The notes beneath the pieces are model-generated. The model searched no databases. It saw only the letters and a list, made by a program, of their open reading frames with translations, and was not told the DNA's origin. Made by a program: the position numbers and the translations under genes. Positions 63,881-64,000 of a DNA stretch of 64,000 bases are shown piece by piece; the first letter of the stretch is position 1; every line of letters starts with the position of its first letter. The stretch is from Sphingomonas natans (GTDB lineage Bacteria; Pseudomonadota; Alphaproteobacteria; Sphingomonadales; Sphingomonadaceae). Where the stretch lies: contig NZ_JAUOTP010000008.1 in NCBI RefSeq assembly GCF_030546695.1, forward strand, positions 168,618 through 232,617, read 5' to 3'.

Positions 63881-64000
63881 TCAGGCGGCGATAGCGTCGG
63901 GCTGGTGGCGCCAGTCCAAGGCGGAAGATCTTCGAGGCGGCGGATCGGGTGGCTTGCGATGCGGGCGAGGACATCGGCGAGCCAGGCCTGGGGATCGACA
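63881..64000 (-). mobile_element. IS66-family transposase 3' end (continues beyond window)
   Basis: The minus strand reads VDPQAWLADVLARIASHPIR and RRLEDLPPW, the typical C-terminus of IS66 TnpC transposases. After PPW one base seems missing: the expected DWRHQPDAIAA ending and stop (63881-63883) appear one frame over, so the copy may be damaged. The element lies directly against the glycosyltransferase stop with no obvious terminal repeat between them. Confidence 0.72.

Noticed and set aside
1..64000. CRISPR arrays, rRNA genes and riboswitches
   Set aside because: No regularly spaced repeats, rRNA-like sequence or recognisable riboswitch core was found on reading the window.

Overview
The window looks like a chromosomal segment of a GC-rich alphaproteobacterium of the Sphingomonadales type. 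Pointers are the fused STAS-MlaE permease, several surface proteins ending in PEPxxWA-type exosortase sorting tails, a MucR/Ros regulator, and an undecaprenyl-phosphate sugar transferase next to a type I secretion pair, an arrangement known from sphingan polysaccharide loci. Nothing here fixes the species.

Layout. 1-5 kb is a compact housekeeping block: an Mla-type phospholipid transport operon (permease, ATPase, MCE protein, lipoprotein), dapB, nth and a tRNA-Arg(CCG). 5-10.3 kb downstream of the tRNA is gene-poor, with an acyltransferase and a few tiny proteins. 10.3-14.6 kb holds a PAS-rich hybrid histidine kinase, a HIRAN-domain protein and a PEP-CTERM protein. 14.9-29.1 kb is the most unusual part. 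Leftward run a 1312-residue multi-sensor membrane protein and a peptidoglycan-amidase-like gene with a frame-broken C-terminus. Rightward, in a tight operon, run a RoxA/MauG-like di-haem cytochrome, a di-haem cytochrome lipoprotein, a GMC flavoprotein and a membrane-embedded patatin phospholipase. A PEPxxWA-CTERM gene lies on each side of this block.

30-43 kb is loose: MucR, a mannose-1-phosphate guanylyltransferase, a truncated aldo/keto reductase, a membrane SNase-fold protein, an orphan LytS-type kinase, an intact aldo/keto reductase, a decayed msrB-msrA pair, small membrane proteins and argG. 43-64 kb is an exopolysaccharide/exosortase locus: an initiating sugar transferase, an ABC-HlyD type I secretion pair, UDP-glucose dehydrogenase, glycosyltransferases, an outer-membrane barrel, PEP-CTERM proteins, EpsD-E-F-G, an exosortase, EpsI, a flippase and another glycosyltransferase. 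It contains IS630 and IS5 relics and runs into an IS66 transposase end at the right edge. Many genes from about 48 kb on use more A/T-ending codons than the first 47 kb, which fits horizontal assembly.

How it fits together. The 43-64 kb genes can make sugar precursors (UDP-glucuronate here, GDP-mannose from 34 kb), start and extend a lipid-linked glycan, flip it, and export it through the Wza-like protein and the barrel. The exosortase would process PEP-CTERM proteins encoded here and elsewhere in the window. MucR is a plausible regulator of this output. No Wzy polymerase is recognised, so the pathway is incomplete within the window. The 14.9-29.1 kb block has no function I can name. Its parts suggest an envelope redox and lipid-processing system.
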